The translations under genes and the position numbers were made by a program. Below, in pieces: positions 29,131-37,557 of a stretch of DNA of 64,000 bases. The notes below the pieces were generated by a model. It was not told the DNA's origin. It searched no databases and worked only from the letters and a program-made list of their open reading frames with translations. Source of the DNA: Alcanivorax sp. DSM 26293 (GTDB taxonomy: Bacteria > Pseudomonadota > Gammaproteobacteria > Pseudomonadales > Alcanivoracaceae); NCBI RefSeq assembly GCF_900107995.1, contig NZ_FNUM01000002.1:456283-520282 (forward strand), in the 5' to 3' direction. Position 1 is the first letter of the stretch. Each line of letters opens with the position of its first letter.

Positions 29131-29995
29131 CGCCGCTTTTATCGGGCTCGGCACCATGGGCTATCCCATGGCCGGCCACCTGGCCGAGGCCGGGCTGTCC
29201 GTGACCGTCTACAACCGAACCGCCAGCCGCGCCCGACAGTGGGCCCGGGATTTCCGTGGCCGCACCGCGGATACGCCAGCAGAAGCCGCCGCGGGCGCTG
29301 CCATGGTGTTTGTCTGCGTGGGCAATGACGATGATCTGCGCCAGGTCACCCAGGGACCTGACGGCGTGCTGAAAACGCTCAGCGAACGCGCCCTGCTGGT
29401 GGATCACACCACCGCCAGCGCCGCCGTGGCCCGGGAGCTGGACGCCGCCTGCCGGGATCGCCAGGCAGACTTTATCGATGCACCAGTGTCAGGCGGCCAG
29501 CAGGGGGCCGAAAACGGCCAGCTATCGATCATGTGTGGCGGCGACGATGCGGCCTATCAGCGCGCGGTTCCCGTGCTGAACCACTATGCCAAAGCGGTCA
29601 ATCTGATGGGCCCGGCGGGCAGTGGGCAGCTCACCAAGATGGTCAACCAGATCTGCGTGGCAGGCCTGGTAGAAGCCCTCGCCGAAGGCGTCGCCTTTGC
29701 CCGGAATGCCGGACTGGATGCCGGCAAAGTCTTCGAGACCATTCAGCATGGCGCCGCCGGCTCCTGGCAAATGACCCACCGCCACCAGACCATGATCGAC
29801 GACCAGTACGAACATGGTTTCGCGGTGGACTGGATGCGCAAGGATCTGGATATCTGCCTGGCAGAAGCTGCCCGCAACGGCACCCTCTTGCCGGTGACGG
29901 CCCAGGTCAATGATTTCTATCGGGAGATCCAGGCCATGGGTGGCGGACGCTGGGATACCTCCGCCCTGCTGCGCCGTCTGCAAAAATCCGAGTAG
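29117..29995 (+). CDS. 3-hydroxyisobutyrate dehydrogenase-family oxidoreductase
   Basis: A 292-residue beta-hydroxyacid dehydrogenase. The N-terminus has the dinucleotide motif FIGLGTMGYPMAGHL. The substrate-binding signature is DAPVSGGQQGAENGQLSIMCGG, and the catalytic Lys is in GSGQLTKMVNQI. The family includes 3-hydroxyisobutyrate dehydrogenase, tartronate semialdehyde reductase and glyoxylate/succinic semialdehyde reductases. The exact substrate cannot be told from the sequence. It overlaps the upstream lactonase-like gene by 14 bp in another frame, so the two are co-translated and may act on the same lactone/hydroxyacid route. Confidence 0.87.
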   Translation: MSQINAAFIGLGTMGYPMAGHLAEAGLSVTVYNRTASRARQWARDFRGRTADTPAEAAAGAAMVFVCVGNDDDLRQVTQGPDGVLKTLSERALLVDHTTASAAVARELDAACRDRQADFIDAPVSGGQQGAENGQLSIMCGGDDAAYQRAVPVLNHYAKAVNLMGPAGSGQLTKMVNQICVAGLVEALAEGVAFARNAGLDAGKVFETIQHGAAGSWQMTHRHQTMIDDQYEHGFAVDWMRKDLDICLAEAARNGTLLPVTAQVNDFYREIQAMGGGRWDTSALLRRLQKSE

Positions 29996-30005
29996 CCCGC
30001 CACCG

Positions 30006-30037
30006 CCGTTGTTGCCTTTTCACCAAGGCAACAACGG
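30006..30037. terminator. Hairpin between convergent genes
   Basis: The 13-bp perfect stem CCGTTGTTGCCTT / AAGGCAACAACGG has a 6-nt loop and lies between the dehydrogenase and amidohydrolase genes. There is no long T-run on either side, so termination strength is uncertain. Confidence 0.6.
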
Positions 30038-30052
30038 AACATTTCATGCCCC

Positions 30053-31072
30053 TCAATCACGCCGATATTGCGCACCTTTTTCGGGCACAAGCGCAGCAGC
30101 ATTGCCGCTTGCCAGTTGCTCCGCCACTTTTTGGGGCAAGGCATCCAGCAGCGGTTGGTAGTCATCCATCAGCCGTTTCATGCTGTCGAAGTGCCCCACC
30201 AGGTCCGAACCGAGGACAAAACGGTCCGGATAATCCCGGATCAGTTCAACCCATTCCGATGCGGGTTTGTCGTTCTTCAATAAATAGTGATCCTTGACGC
30301 TCCAGGAGAGATCCACATAAAAATGTGCATAACGGCTCAGTAAGGCCCGCAGGATTGGCACCAGGGTCTCCAGGGGCGCCTGTCGCTCTTCCACCCCACC
30401 ACTGGTACCCGCATGGGCCAGCACAAAGCGGGTCTGCGGGTTGGCGGACAACGCCGCCTCCAGCTCTTCCAGGAAAATCGGCGTCTCTTCCCGCAGCGAT
30501 GTCAGATTACTGTGCAGCAACACCGGCAGATCGTAGCGGGCCGCCAGCTTGTAAACCCGCATCAGAGCCGGGTGGTTGGCCCTGGGGGTTTCGCCTTCGG
30601 TCAACGCCGTCAGCTGATCATGACGAGTCAGGATTTCGCCAATGCCGAACCACAATCCCGGATAGCGCTGTATCAGCGCCTCAATCTGATCCGCGGCATT
30701 CATGTCCGTGGGGTTAACGCCGCTGACAAAAGGTTTGAGCCGCTTCTGCTGTGACTCTGGCAAGGCAAGAACCGCCTGCGCCACAATGTCATCGGTGGCG
30801 CTGTAGTAATACAGCGGCGCTTCATCCCCCAGGTAATAGCGGGGTTTGCGGGGCGCCTCCGCCTGCCACTTCTTCATCACCGGCAAACCGAACAGCCAGG
30901 CCGTCTCCACCCCGGCCTGATCCATCGCCGCCAGCATGGCCTCGCTGCCCTCACTGTCCTGCATGAAATCCACGTAGTGCAGGTGCGCATCTGTCAGCGT
31001 CCTGGCCTGAAGCCCGGGACTGCCCAGCAGTATCAGCAATACCCATATCGACAACCTTGTCTTTCCCATCAC
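30053..31072 (-). CDS. Exported amidohydrolase-2 family protein
   Basis: A 339-residue protein with an N-terminal signal peptide (RLSIWVLLILLGSPGLQA, cleavage after LQA), so probably periplasmic. The mature part is a TIM-barrel metal hydrolase of the amidohydrolase-2 group: DAHLHYVD (metal HxH), GIGEIL, LLHSNLTS, VLAHAGTSGG and RFVLGSDLVGHF with the last Asp. Family members act as decarboxylases, lactonases or hydrolases. I cannot assign a substrate. A second ATG one codon in may be the real start. It converges on the dehydrogenase gene and is divergent from the Xre gene. Confidence 0.8.
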   Translation of the reverse strand: MMGKTRLSIWVLLILLGSPGLQARTLTDAHLHYVDFMQDSEGSEAMLAAMDQAGVETAWLFGLPVMKKWQAEAPRKPRYYLGDEAPLYYYSATDDIVAQAVLALPESQQKRLKPFVSGVNPTDMNAADQIEALIQRYPGLWFGIGEILTRHDQLTALTEGETPRANHPALMRVYKLAARYDLPVLLHSNLTSLREETPIFLEELEAALSANPQTRFVLAHAGTSGGVEERQAPLETLVPILRALLSRYAHFYVDLSWSVKDHYLLKNDKPASEWVELIRDYPDRFVLGSDLVGHFDSMKRLMDDYQPLLDALPQKVAEQLASGNAAALVPEKGAQYRRD

Positions 31073-31230
31073 AATGCCCTGTCTGTCATCTCGCTGTCAG
31101 GGACCGGGAAACCCGGCTCAAGTTCTGACCATTCTCATAAACTGCGACCCGGATCTCTCTGTATATCCACATATAGACAACAAATGAAAAAAGGGCCATT
31201 ATTGAACCATGAGTTAGGTCAGGAGGCGTT

Positions 31231-31638
31231 ATGGAAGCAGCCAGACAACAGACAACGCTGGCAGTGAACGACGGTGCGCGCCATGCAGCACTGCGCGCAG
31301 TTCTCAAACTGCTGGAGCACTGGCAGTGCAGCGAGAAGGAAAAGATGGCACTGCTTGGCGTGGGTCGCTCCACCCTGCACAAGTACCAGAGTCAGCCGGA
31401 CAGTGCCCGGGTGGGCAACGACCTGCTGGAGCGCCTCAGCTACTTGCTGAACATCCATCAGGCGCTGCGCACCTTGTTTGGCAACCGGGAAAACGTCTAT
31501 GGCTTCGTTCGCATGGCCAACCACAACCCGTTCTTCAACGGGGCCACCCCCATGGACATCATGAGCAACGGCCGCGTGGCCAGTCTCTACGAAGTGCACC
31601 GTCAACTGGACAGTCTGCGGGGCGGGCAATGGGGGTGA
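31231..31638 (+). CDS. Xre/MbcA/ParS-type antitoxin (DUF2384)
   Basis: A 135-residue antitoxin. The N-terminal helix-turn-helix (about residues 20-60, LLGVGRSTLHKYQ) should bind the operon promoter. The C-terminal DUF2384 domain (GNRENVYGFVRMANHNPFFNGATPMDIM) is the toxin-binding, MbcA-like part. The ribosome site GGAGG is seven bases before the ATG. It is followed by a RES toxin with overlapping frames, the standard order for this class. Autoregulation of the pair is expected but not shown. Confidence 0.92.
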   Translation: MEAARQQTTLAVNDGARHAALRAVLKLLEHWQCSEKEKMALLGVGRSTLHKYQSQPDSARVGNDLLERLSYLLNIHQALRTLFGNRENVYGFVRMANHNPFFNGATPMDIMSNGRVASLYEVHRQLDSLRGGQWG

Positions 31639-32336
31639 GCGACACAGAGATCCACGCCCTGCCCCGACAAGCCTTCCCATCCCAGGCGGCTTACCGGCTG
31701 GTCAACGGCAAATACCCGCCCATTGCCATCTTTGATGATGTGGCGGACCAGGCTGACTTCGATGCGCTCTTTGCCGTGCAGGCCCTGACCAACCCGCGCC
31801 TGCAGAACGAAGTGGGCGACCTGAACCGGGTACCCGCCGCAGAGCGTCCCTGGGGCATTCCCGGCTGCAACTATGCCCTGGGCCCCTTTGTCCACGTAAA
31901 CCCGGCCGGCTCCCGGTTTTCCGATGGTGCCTACGGTGTTTTCTACTGCGCAGACCGCATGGCCACCGCCATTGCCGAAACCCGGTACCATCAGCAACGC
32001 TATTTTCAGCGAGTAGAGGGCCTGAAATACGATCGCATTGTCATGCGGGGCCTCAAGATCCACTTCTCGGCCACCCTGTGCGATATCACCCCGGCCAGCC
32101 GCTATCCACAGTGGCATGACCCGGACCACTACCAGGCCCCACAACAGCTCGGCCAGCAGCTTTACCAGCTACGCGAAACCGGCCTTCACTACGAATCCGT
32201 CCGTGCTCCAGGCAGCCACTGTTACGCCCTGCTCACCCCCCAACCGATCGAAGCCATCACTCCCAGCGCCCACTATGAATACATCTGGGATGGCGAGAAA
32301 ATTGCCCACACGCTGACCATTCGCCGCTTGAGCTGA
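31629..32336 (+). CDS. RES-domain toxin (NAD+-degrading type)
   Basis: A 235-residue RES-domain protein. Conserved stretches include AYRLVNGKYPP (Arg), GSRFSDGAYGVFYCADRMATAIAETRYH (Tyr and Glu of the active site) and HYESVRAPGSHCYALL. RES toxins of the MbcT/Res type break down NAD+ and stop growth when freed of their Xre antitoxin. The start is either ATG 31629 or GTG 31635, both inside the antitoxin gene (overlap 10 or 4 bases), so translation is coupled. The frame is intact. The open frame upstream (from 31326) is a shadow of the antitoxin gene. Confidence 0.93.
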   Translation: MGVSDTEIHALPRQAFPSQAAYRLVNGKYPPIAIFDDVADQADFDALFAVQALTNPRLQNEVGDLNRVPAAERPWGIPGCNYALGPFVHVNPAGSRFSDGAYGVFYCADRMATAIAETRYHQQRYFQRVEGLKYDRIVMRGLKIHFSATLCDITPASRYPQWHDPDHYQAPQQLGQQLYQLRETGLHYESVRAPGSHCYALLTPQPIEAITPSAHYEYIWDGEKIAHTLTIRRLS

Positions 32337-32394
32337 CCACACCGCCGAGCCTATGCTCTAACAGGCTATTCAGAGTCGCTCTCGGAGGAATGCC

Positions 32395-33150
32395 ATGCCG
32401 CTGCGTGCCATCTGCCTGGATCTCGCTGGCGTACTTTATCAGGGCCCGCGCCTGCTCCCCGGCGCCCTGAACGCCCTTGAACGGCTGCGCGCCACCGGTT
32501 TGCCCCTGCGCTTTGTCACCAACACCTCCCAACGCAACCGCAGCCAAATTCTCAGCGACCTGGCCAGCTTGAATCTGGTTGTGAACGCGTCAGAACTGTT
32601 TACCGCCCCGCAAGCAGCCCACGACTACCTGACCCGCCATCAGCTCACGCCCTACTGCCTGTTTCATCCGAACCTGAAAGAGGAATTTTCCGATCTGGAA
32701 GGCAAGCCACCCAATGCAGTGCTACTCGGTGATGCCGGCAGAAAATTCAATTATGAGCATCTGGACCAGGCGTTTCGCTTGCTGCAGGACGGCGCACCGC
32801 TGATAGCCATCGGCGAGAACCGTTATTACCAGCTGGATGACGGCCTGCATCTGGATGCGGGCCCTTTTGTCAGGGCATTGGAGTATGCCGCCGACTGCCG
32901 GGCCATCATCACCGGCAAACCCTCCCCCGCCTTTTTCGAACAGGTGCTGGCCGACCTGGCTACAAGGCCGGAAGACACCCTGATGGTCGGAGACGATGTC
33001 CATGGAGACGTGGAAGGTGCCCTGAACAGCGGCATGCAGGCCTGCCTGGTGCAAACCGGGAAATATCGCCATGGGGATGAAAACAGGATTGCCGGCACAT
33101 TCCGGCTGGAAGCGGATATCGATGCCCTGTCACGATCCATAACACGTTGA
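32395..33150 (+). CDS. HAD-superfamily phosphatase, TIGR01458/LHPP-like
   Basis: A 251-residue HAD hydrolase. Motif I is ICLDLAGVLYQGPRLLPGA: the nucleophile Asp is present, but the usual second Asp of DxD is Ala, as LHPP/HDHD2 proteins have a small residue there. Motif II is FVTNTSQRN, the Lys is in ITGKPSPAFFE, and motif IV is MVGDDVHGDVEGALNSGMQACLV. The type IIA cap lies in between. Substrates of this group may be phospholysine, phosphohistidine or pyrophosphate. The gene stands alone, 58 bp after the RES toxin. Confidence 0.87.
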   Translation: MPLRAICLDLAGVLYQGPRLLPGALNALERLRATGLPLRFVTNTSQRNRSQILSDLASLNLVVNASELFTAPQAAHDYLTRHQLTPYCLFHPNLKEEFSDLEGKPPNAVLLGDAGRKFNYEHLDQAFRLLQDGAPLIAIGENRYYQLDDGLHLDAGPFVRALEYAADCRAIITGKPSPAFFEQVLADLATRPEDTLMVGDDVHGDVEGALNSGMQACLVQTGKYRHGDENRIAGTFRLEADIDALSRSITR

Positions 33151-33349
33151 TCCAGCGCATCCTCGTAGACAGGTTTGGCGTGGACACTTCCATCAAGGCT
33201 CCCCACCTCAGGCCGACACGCCCATCAAGAGAGCAAACTGACCCGGGCGGAAAAACGGAGCTGGGGAACGGGAAAGTGCACCGCGGAGCGCTTGAACCAA
33301 TACGCATCAAGCCAAGGCAAACGGTCACACCAATCGGCTTTCCAGCAAT

Positions 33350-33381
33350 AAAAAAGCCCCACTCTTTCGAGCAGGGCTTTT
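33350..33381 (-). terminator. Rho-independent terminator of the tRNA-Ala/tRNA-Glu unit
   Basis: AAAAGCCC (33352-33359) pairs with GGGCTTTT (33374-33381). On the minus strand the stem is followed by six T residues. It starts just beyond the 3' end of tRNA-Glu. Confidence 0.9.
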
Positions 33382-33386
33382 CTATA

Positions 33387-33462
33387 TGGCGTCCCCTAGG
33401 GGAGTCGAACCCCTGTTACCGCCGTGAAAGGGCGGTGTCCTGGGCCACTAGACGAAGGGGAC
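33387..33462 (-). tRNA. tRNA-Glu (anticodon TTC)
   Basis: 76 nt read on the minus strand, starting GTCCCCTTCGTCTAGTGG. The anticodon stem-loop is CCGCCCTTTCACGGCGG, with TTC in the loop. The T-arm is AGGGGTTCGACTCCCCT and the acceptor end is GGGGACG followed by an encoded CCA. Five bases separate it from tRNA-Ala. It is the second transcript product of the unit. Confidence 0.97.
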
Positions 33463-33467
33463 GTATT

Positions 33468-33543
33468 TGGTGGAGCCAGGCGGGATCGAACCGCCGACCT
33501 CAACACTGCCAGTGTTGCGCTCTCCCAGCTGAGCTATGGCCCC
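33468..33543 (-). tRNA. tRNA-Ala (anticodon GGC)
   Basis: 76 nt read on the minus strand, starting GGGGCCATAGCTCAGCTGG, with anticodon arm AACACTGGCAGTGTT (GGC), T-arm GGCGGTTCGATCCCGCC and encoded CCA. It is co-transcribed with tRNA-Glu. The pair next to gltX is a familiar gammaproteobacterial arrangement. Confidence 0.97.
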
Positions 33544-33587
33544 AAATACATCAATCAAGACAAGGTGCGTCCCGGTTGGTGCGGCGT

Positions 33588-33615
33588 ATTCTACCCAGCA
33601 CCCCTACTCTGTCAA
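33588..33615 (-). promoter_or_regulatory. Strong sigma-70 promoter of the tRNA pair
   Basis: Minus strand: TTGACA (33610-33615), 16-bp spacer, TAGAAT (33588-33593), then a GC-rich discriminator (ACGCCGC), as in stringently controlled stable-RNA promoters. The 5' leader to tRNA-Ala is about 40 nt. Confidence 0.88.
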
Positions 33616-33708
33616 GCGTAGACCTGTGGTTTTTTTCAGAATGAAGTCCATTTGACTACATCCTGAACAAGCTGCTGAAAAACTGGGCGAAAATCCACAG
33701 CCTCTGCC

Positions 33709-33860
33709 GTAGGAGCGTCGCTGGCGGCGCGATAACCCCGGTTTCGAGTTGCGAGAAGCCAGTTTCGAAAGACAAACCCCAAATCCCGGGAAAGCCCGAT
33801 GATTTTCGATTCTCGTCACTCGTTACTCGCAACTGGTCTTATCGCGCCGCCAGCGACTCA
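33709..33860. repeat. REPIN-like palindrome pair enclosing a heptad element
   Basis: GTAGGAGCGTCGCTGGCGGCGCGATAA (33709-33735) and, inverted, TTATCGCGCCGCCAGCGACTCA (33839-33860) form matching ends of about 20 bp. They share the GTAGGAGCG start with REP elements at 50.5 kb. The space between the two ends is filled by a heptad-periodic inverted repeat (33741-33838). The pair lies between the tRNA promoter and the gltX stop. Confidence 0.75.
33741..33838. repeat. Heptad-periodic inverted repeat (element 3), nested in a REP pair
   Basis: The left arm in exact 7-bp steps: GTTTCGA (33741), GTTGCGA (33748), GAAGCCA (33755), GTTTCGA (33762), AAGACAA (33769), ACCCCAA (33776). The right arm, read on the other strand from about 33836, gives GTTGCGA, GTAACGA, GTGACGA, GAATCGA. 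The form is GNNNCGA, the same as element 2 near 27.8 kb, and the last left unit ACCCCAA is identical. Confidence 0.8.
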
Positions 33861-33864
33861 GGCC

Positions 33865-35349
33865 TCAGCCTACCGGCAAATCCCGGTAGGCCTTCTCCAG
33901 CTTCTTCATCTGTTTCTTGGACACCCCGCCCAGCACCTCGATGGCGTTACGCAGACGGGCCCGGCTCAGGTCGGCGCCGATGATTTCCATGGAGTCCACC
34001 ACCGAGAAGCTGGCGCTGGTGCCGGCAATGGCGACAAAGGCCGGAAACAGGAAGTCCTTGATCTTCACGTCCAGGGCATCGGCAATGGCCTTGGCATCCG
34101 CAAACAGACCGTCACGGTTCCAGTCATTGCGCGCCTCGTAGGCCCACAGCAGGTACTGGAGCCACACTTTCATATCCTCGCCACCGTACTGCTTGTGCTC
34201 GAAGCTGGCTTCGCTGATCGCCGGCATGCCGTTGAAACAGAATGCCGCCTTGTCCGCCACGTCCGACAGGGTTTCCACTCGCTGGCGCAAATGGGGAATG
34301 ATCTTCATGGCGTAATCGCGGTTGTAGGCCCAATCGAGCAAGGTATCCAGAAACTGCTCATCACTCTGCTCACGCAGCCATTGGCCATTCAGCCAGCTCA
34401 GCTTTTCCACATCAAAAACGGGGCCACCCAGGGAGACCCGGTTGATATCGAAAGCGTCCTGCATCTGCGCCAGGGTGAACTTCTCGCTCTCATCCGGCAT
34501 GGACCAGCCCATCCGGCCCAGGTAATTCACCAGCGCCTCCGGCAGGTAGCCCATACGCTGGTAGAACAGGATGCTGGTGGGGTTCTTGCGCTTGCTGAGC
34601 TTGGACTTGTCCGGGTTGCGCAGCAGCGGCATATGGCAAAGTACCGGCATCTCCCAGCCGAAATATTCGTAGAGCAACTTGTGCTTGGGTGCGGAGTTCA
34701 GCCATTCCTCACCACGGATCACATGGGTGATCTCCATCAGGTGATCATCCACGATATTGGCCAGGTGGTAGGTGGGCATGCCGTCGGACTTGAGCAGGAT
34801 CTGGGCATCCACCAGCGCCCAATCCAGCTCCACGGTACCGCGCAGCATGTCCTGGATTTCGCAGCGGCCATCGGTGGGCACGCGCATGCGAATCACGTAG
34901 GGCGCCCCGTCCGCCTCCCGCTTTGCCTGTTCTTCCGCCGGCAGTTCCAGATCCATCGGCTTCAGCGCGCGGTTCTCGCCCTGCTCTTTCAGTGCCGCAC
35001 GGAGGCTGTCCAGCTCTTCACTGGTGCGATAGCACTTGAAGGCATGGCCTTTCTCGATCAGCGCCTCGGCATACTCCCGATACATATGCTTGCGTTCACT
35101 CTGCCGGTACGGGCCATGGGGGCCACCCACATCCGGGCCTTCATCCCAGCTCAGCCCCAGCCATTTGAGCGAATCCAGAATCATCTGCTCGGACTGATCG
35201 GTGGAACGGGTCTGGTCCGTATCTTCAATACGCAGAATAAACTGACCACCGTGCTGGTGGGCAAAACAGCGATTGAACAGGGCAATATAGGCGGTGCCTA
35301 CATGGGGGTCACCGGTGGGTGACGGCGCTACGCGAGTACGGACGGTCAT
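33865..35349 (-). CDS. gltX: Glutamyl-tRNA synthetase
   Basis: A 494-residue class I synthetase. The HIGH-like motif is in [21 protein letters not shown] near the N-terminus, and the [11 protein letters not shown] stretch (KMSKS motif equivalent) is near residue 250. [13 protein letters not shown] lies in the active site. It charges tRNA-Glu. It is followed on the same strand by a REP pair and then the tRNA-Ala/tRNA-Glu genes. A TATAAT at about 35381-35386 on the minus strand could be its -10 box, with a poor -35. Confidence 0.97.
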   Translation of the reverse strand: MTVRTRVAPSPTGDPHVGTAYIALFNRCFAHQHGGQFILRIEDTDQTRSTDQSEQMILDSLKWLGLSWDEGPDVGGPHGPYRQSERKHMYREYAEALIEKGHAFKCYRTSEELDSLRAALKEQGENRALKPMDLELPAEEQAKREADGAPYVIRMRVPTDGRCEIQDMLRGTVELDWALVDAQILLKSDGMPTYHLANIVDDHLMEITHVIRGEEWLNSAPKHKLLYEYFGWEMPVLCHMPLLRNPDKSKLSKRKNPTSILFYQRMGYLPEALVNYLGRMGWSMPDESEKFTLAQMQDAFDINRVSLGGPVFDVEKLSWLNGQWLREQSDEQFLDTLLDWAYNRDYAMKIIPHLRQRVETLSDVADKAAFCFNGMPAISEASFEHKQYGGEDMKVWLQYLLWAYEARNDWNRDGLFADAKAIADALDVKIKDFLFPAFVAIAGTSASFSVVDSMEIIGADLSRARLRNAIEVLGGVSKKQMKKLEKAYRDLPVG

Positions 35350-35512
35350 GCTGACTCCAATAATGCAAACTGGCGCGGATTATACCTGTCAAAACAGGAA
35401 GCTTATAGACACGGGCCGGCGGCTTTCTGCTAAGGTTGAACGCGACTCATGCTTTCGCCCGCCGGGCCACCGGCGGGCTTGACCCACTCGACAGGACGTA
35501 AAGGAAAAGACC

Positions 35513-36088
35513 ATGCGTATTCCCTTTCAACACTCCCTGCTGGTAGCCATGATTGCCGGTGCCACCCTGCTCCAGGGCTGCTCTGACAATAAAGAGGAAG
35601 CAAAAACCGATACCCCGGCTGCGGAAGCACCCGCCATGGACAATGCCGGTGAAAGCGCCAAAGAAAGCAGCAAAGAGAGCGCCCAAGAAAGCACCGAAGA
35701 AACGGCAAGCAACAACGGCATAACCCGTAGCGCGGCACCGGAAGGGGCCAGCGCCACCATTCTCAGCCCTGCAGATGGTGCCACCGTGACCAGCCCGGTT
35801 ACCGTGGAGTTCGGCCTGGAAGGCATGGAGGTGGTACCCGCCGGCACCCAGCAGGAGCATGCCGGCCACCACCACCTGCTGATCGACCTGGATCAGGAGT
35901 CCATGCCTGCCATGGACTTCCCGCTGCCGGCCAACGACAACGTGGTGCACTTCGGCAAGGGCCAGACCCAGACCGAACTGGAACTGGAGCCGGGCACACA
36001 CACCCTGCAATTGCTGCTGGGAGACCACATGCATGTGCCCCATGAACCGCCGGTAATGTCCGAAAAGATCACCATTACGGTGGAGTAA
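35513..36088 (+). CDS. DUF4399-containing lipoprotein
   Basis: A 191-residue protein with a lipoprotein signal peptide (LLVAMIAGATLLQGC, lipobox LLQGC, Cys23). A Glu/Ser/Ala-rich spacer of about 45 residues (AKESSKESAQESTEET) follows. The C-terminal about 120 residues resemble DUF4399 (TILSPADGATVTSPVTVEFGLEGMEV, HHHLLIDLD, HTLQLLLGDHMHVPHEPPVMSEKITITV). The His-rich patches could bind a metal, which is inference. The leader carries a perfect 8-bp hairpin CCCGCCGGgccaCCGGCGGG at 35458-35477, close to the ribosome site AAAGGAAA. It is convergent with ynfA. Confidence 0.82.
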   Translation: MRIPFQHSLLVAMIAGATLLQGCSDNKEEAKTDTPAAEAPAMDNAGESAKESSKESAQESTEETASNNGITRSAAPEGASATILSPADGATVTSPVTVEFGLEGMEVVPAGTQQEHAGHHHLLIDLDQESMPAMDFPLPANDNVVHFGKGQTQTELELEPGTHTLQLLLGDHMHVPHEPPVMSEKITITVE

Positions 36089-36095
36089 GCATTAA

Positions 36096-36168
36096 ACGCC
36101 GGACGTCGGACGCCAGAAGGGCTTGTCTTTCAGCGTCAAACGTCCGGCATCAAGCCTCTGGCATCACC
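36096..36168. repeat. Heptad-periodic inverted repeat (element 4), between convergent genes
   Basis: Left arm units ACGCCGG (36096), ACGTCGG (36103), ACGCCAG (36110). The right arm on the opposite strand reads GATGCCA, GAGGCTT, GATGCCG, GACGTTT, GACGCTG. GCCGGACGT (left) pairs with ACGTCCGGC (right). The left arm begins eight bases after the DUF4399 gene stop, and the right arm runs into the ynfA stop codon at 36164-36166. It could act as a bidirectional terminator, although it lacks T-runs. Confidence 0.7.
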
Positions 36169-36499
36169 CCATCTGCCGAGGCGCAAACATGATGATCGCC
36201 ATCCCCGTCAGCGCCACCAGCGACCCGACAATATCCCAGCCCGTGGGACGAATACCGTCCACGCCCCACAACCAGAGAATGGCCACAAAAATATACACGC
36301 CGCCGTAGGCCGCATAGACCCGCCCCGCCGCCGTGGGATGCAAAGACAACAGCCAGGCAAAGGCCGCCAGGCTCAGTGCAGCAGGCACCAACAACCAGGC
36401 AGACTTCCCCTCACGCAACCATAGATAAGGCAGGTAGCAGCCCACGATCTCGGCGACCGCCGTGATCAGAAACAGCCCCAGAATTTTCAATTCCGGCAA
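36164..36499 (-). CDS. ynfA: YnfA/UPF0060-family membrane protein
   Basis: A 111-residue protein with four hydrophobic helices, similar in topology to small multidrug resistance transporters. The family-specific parts are [48 protein letters not shown] and a [17 protein letters not shown] ending. Its cellular role is unproven, and efflux has been suggested for some members. It is convergent with the DUF4399 lipoprotein gene. The stop codon is covered by the right arm of a heptad repeat. Confidence 0.92.
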   Translation of the reverse strand: MPELKILGLFLITAVAEIVGCYLPYLWLREGKSAWLLVPAALSLAAFAWLLSLHPTAAGRVYAAYGGVYIFVAILWLWGVDGIRPTGWDIVGSLVALTGMAIIMFAPRQMG

Positions 36500-36687
36500 G
36501 ACAACCTCCCGGTATAGGCTCGAATCAATACGCAGACACTGGCATGCTCAGTACAGCACACGCTGACGGGACAATCACCCATCCCGGGGACCAATCGGTC
36601 TGCCAGAAAAGTCAGGCCGACGCGATGCGGTTCTGCCCGCACCATTTTCCTTTCCCTGAGCGCTTTGCGGTGCGCCGGACCGGCGAC

Positions 36688-37536
36688 TTATCGCAGCAGC
36701 AAATGGGGCACCGTGGCATGCTTGATCATCTTGCTGGTGGTGCTACCCACAAAGAACTCGCGGATACGGGAATGCCCGTAGGCGCCCATGACCACCATAT
36801 CGATATGGTTGTCTTGCTGGTACTGGTGCAAGGAAGGCTCCACGTCCCCTTCCAACTGCGCCACTTCCACCTCGTGACCGGATTGCTCCAGGGTGTCACG
36901 GGCCCAGGCCAGATCCTCCCCCAGCTGTTTGTCCTTGCCCACCGCCACCAGGTGACATGGCAGGCCCAGGAACAGCGGACTGGCGGCCAGCATTTTCACT
37001 CCTTCACGGCAGGTCGGGCTGCCATCGAAGGCCAGCATCACCTTGCGTGGCTCAGTGAAATCCGAGGGCACCACCATAATCGGCTTGTGCATGGTGCGAA
37101 TCACTTGCTCCACATGGTCGCCCACCTGCTCTGCCTCACCGGTGTGCTCTTCACCCAGTTTGCCAATCACCAGAATGCGGGTCTGCTCCTGCATGCCGGC
37201 CAGAGTTTCTACCAGGCCGCCGTGGCGCTGTCGCTGTTTGGGCTCAACCACCCCTTTTTCGATGGCACGGGCAGCAGCGGCTTCCAGCATCAGCTTGCCC
37301 TGCTCCAGGGCCAGCTTGTTCCGTTTGGCATCCAGCTCGGAGAGCTCGGTGAGCAGGGCTTCGCGACCGCCCAGCAGCAGGTTGCCGCTAAGATCACTTT
37401 CCACCGGATAGCGGGAGTGATCCAGCACATGCAGCAGGGTCAAGGGGGCATTCAACCGCTGCACCGCCCACACCGCATAGTCGCACACCCGAGCCGCGGC
37501 CGGAGAACCATCAATACAGGCAATAACATCACTCAT
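36688..37536 (-). CDS. Tandem universal stress protein
   Basis: A 282-residue protein made of two Usp domains (about 1-140 and 150-282). The second contains the ATP-binding pattern GAYGHSRIREFFVGSTTSKMI. The first has a degenerate version (IGKLGEEHTGEAEQVGDHVEQVI), so only one domain may bind nucleotide. It follows a SulP transporter gene by 21 bp on the same strand, so they are probably one operon. SulP-UspA pairs are common and suggest that the stress protein controls or accompanies the transporter. The region 36500-36687 downstream has no gene or clear terminator. Confidence 0.88.
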   Translation of the reverse strand: MSDVIACIDGSPAAARVCDYAVWAVQRLNAPLTLLHVLDHSRYPVESDLSGNLLLGGREALLTELSELDAKRNKLALEQGKLMLEAAAARAIEKGVVEPKQRQRHGGLVETLAGMQEQTRILVIGKLGEEHTGEAEQVGDHVEQVIRTMHKPIMVVPSDFTEPRKVMLAFDGSPTCREGVKMLAASPLFLGLPCHLVAVGKDKQLGEDLAWARDTLEQSGHEVEVAQLEGDVEPSLHQYQQDNHIDMVVMGAYGHSRIREFFVGSTTSKMIKHATVPHLLLR

Positions 37537-37557
37537 TGTTTTCTCCTTGGCAGGGGA

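Noticed and set aside
30006-30037. Hairpin as a strong terminator
   Set aside because: The stem is perfect, but there is no adjacent T-run on either strand, so I list it only as a hairpin of uncertain strength.
33147-33644. Open frame across the tRNA-Ala/tRNA-Glu genes
   Set aside because: It includes both tRNA genes and their terminator, so it is not coding.
35381-35402. TTGACA beside TATAAT upstream of gltX
   Set aside because: The two boxes are only two bases apart and cannot form a normal promoter. Only the TATAAT is mentioned.
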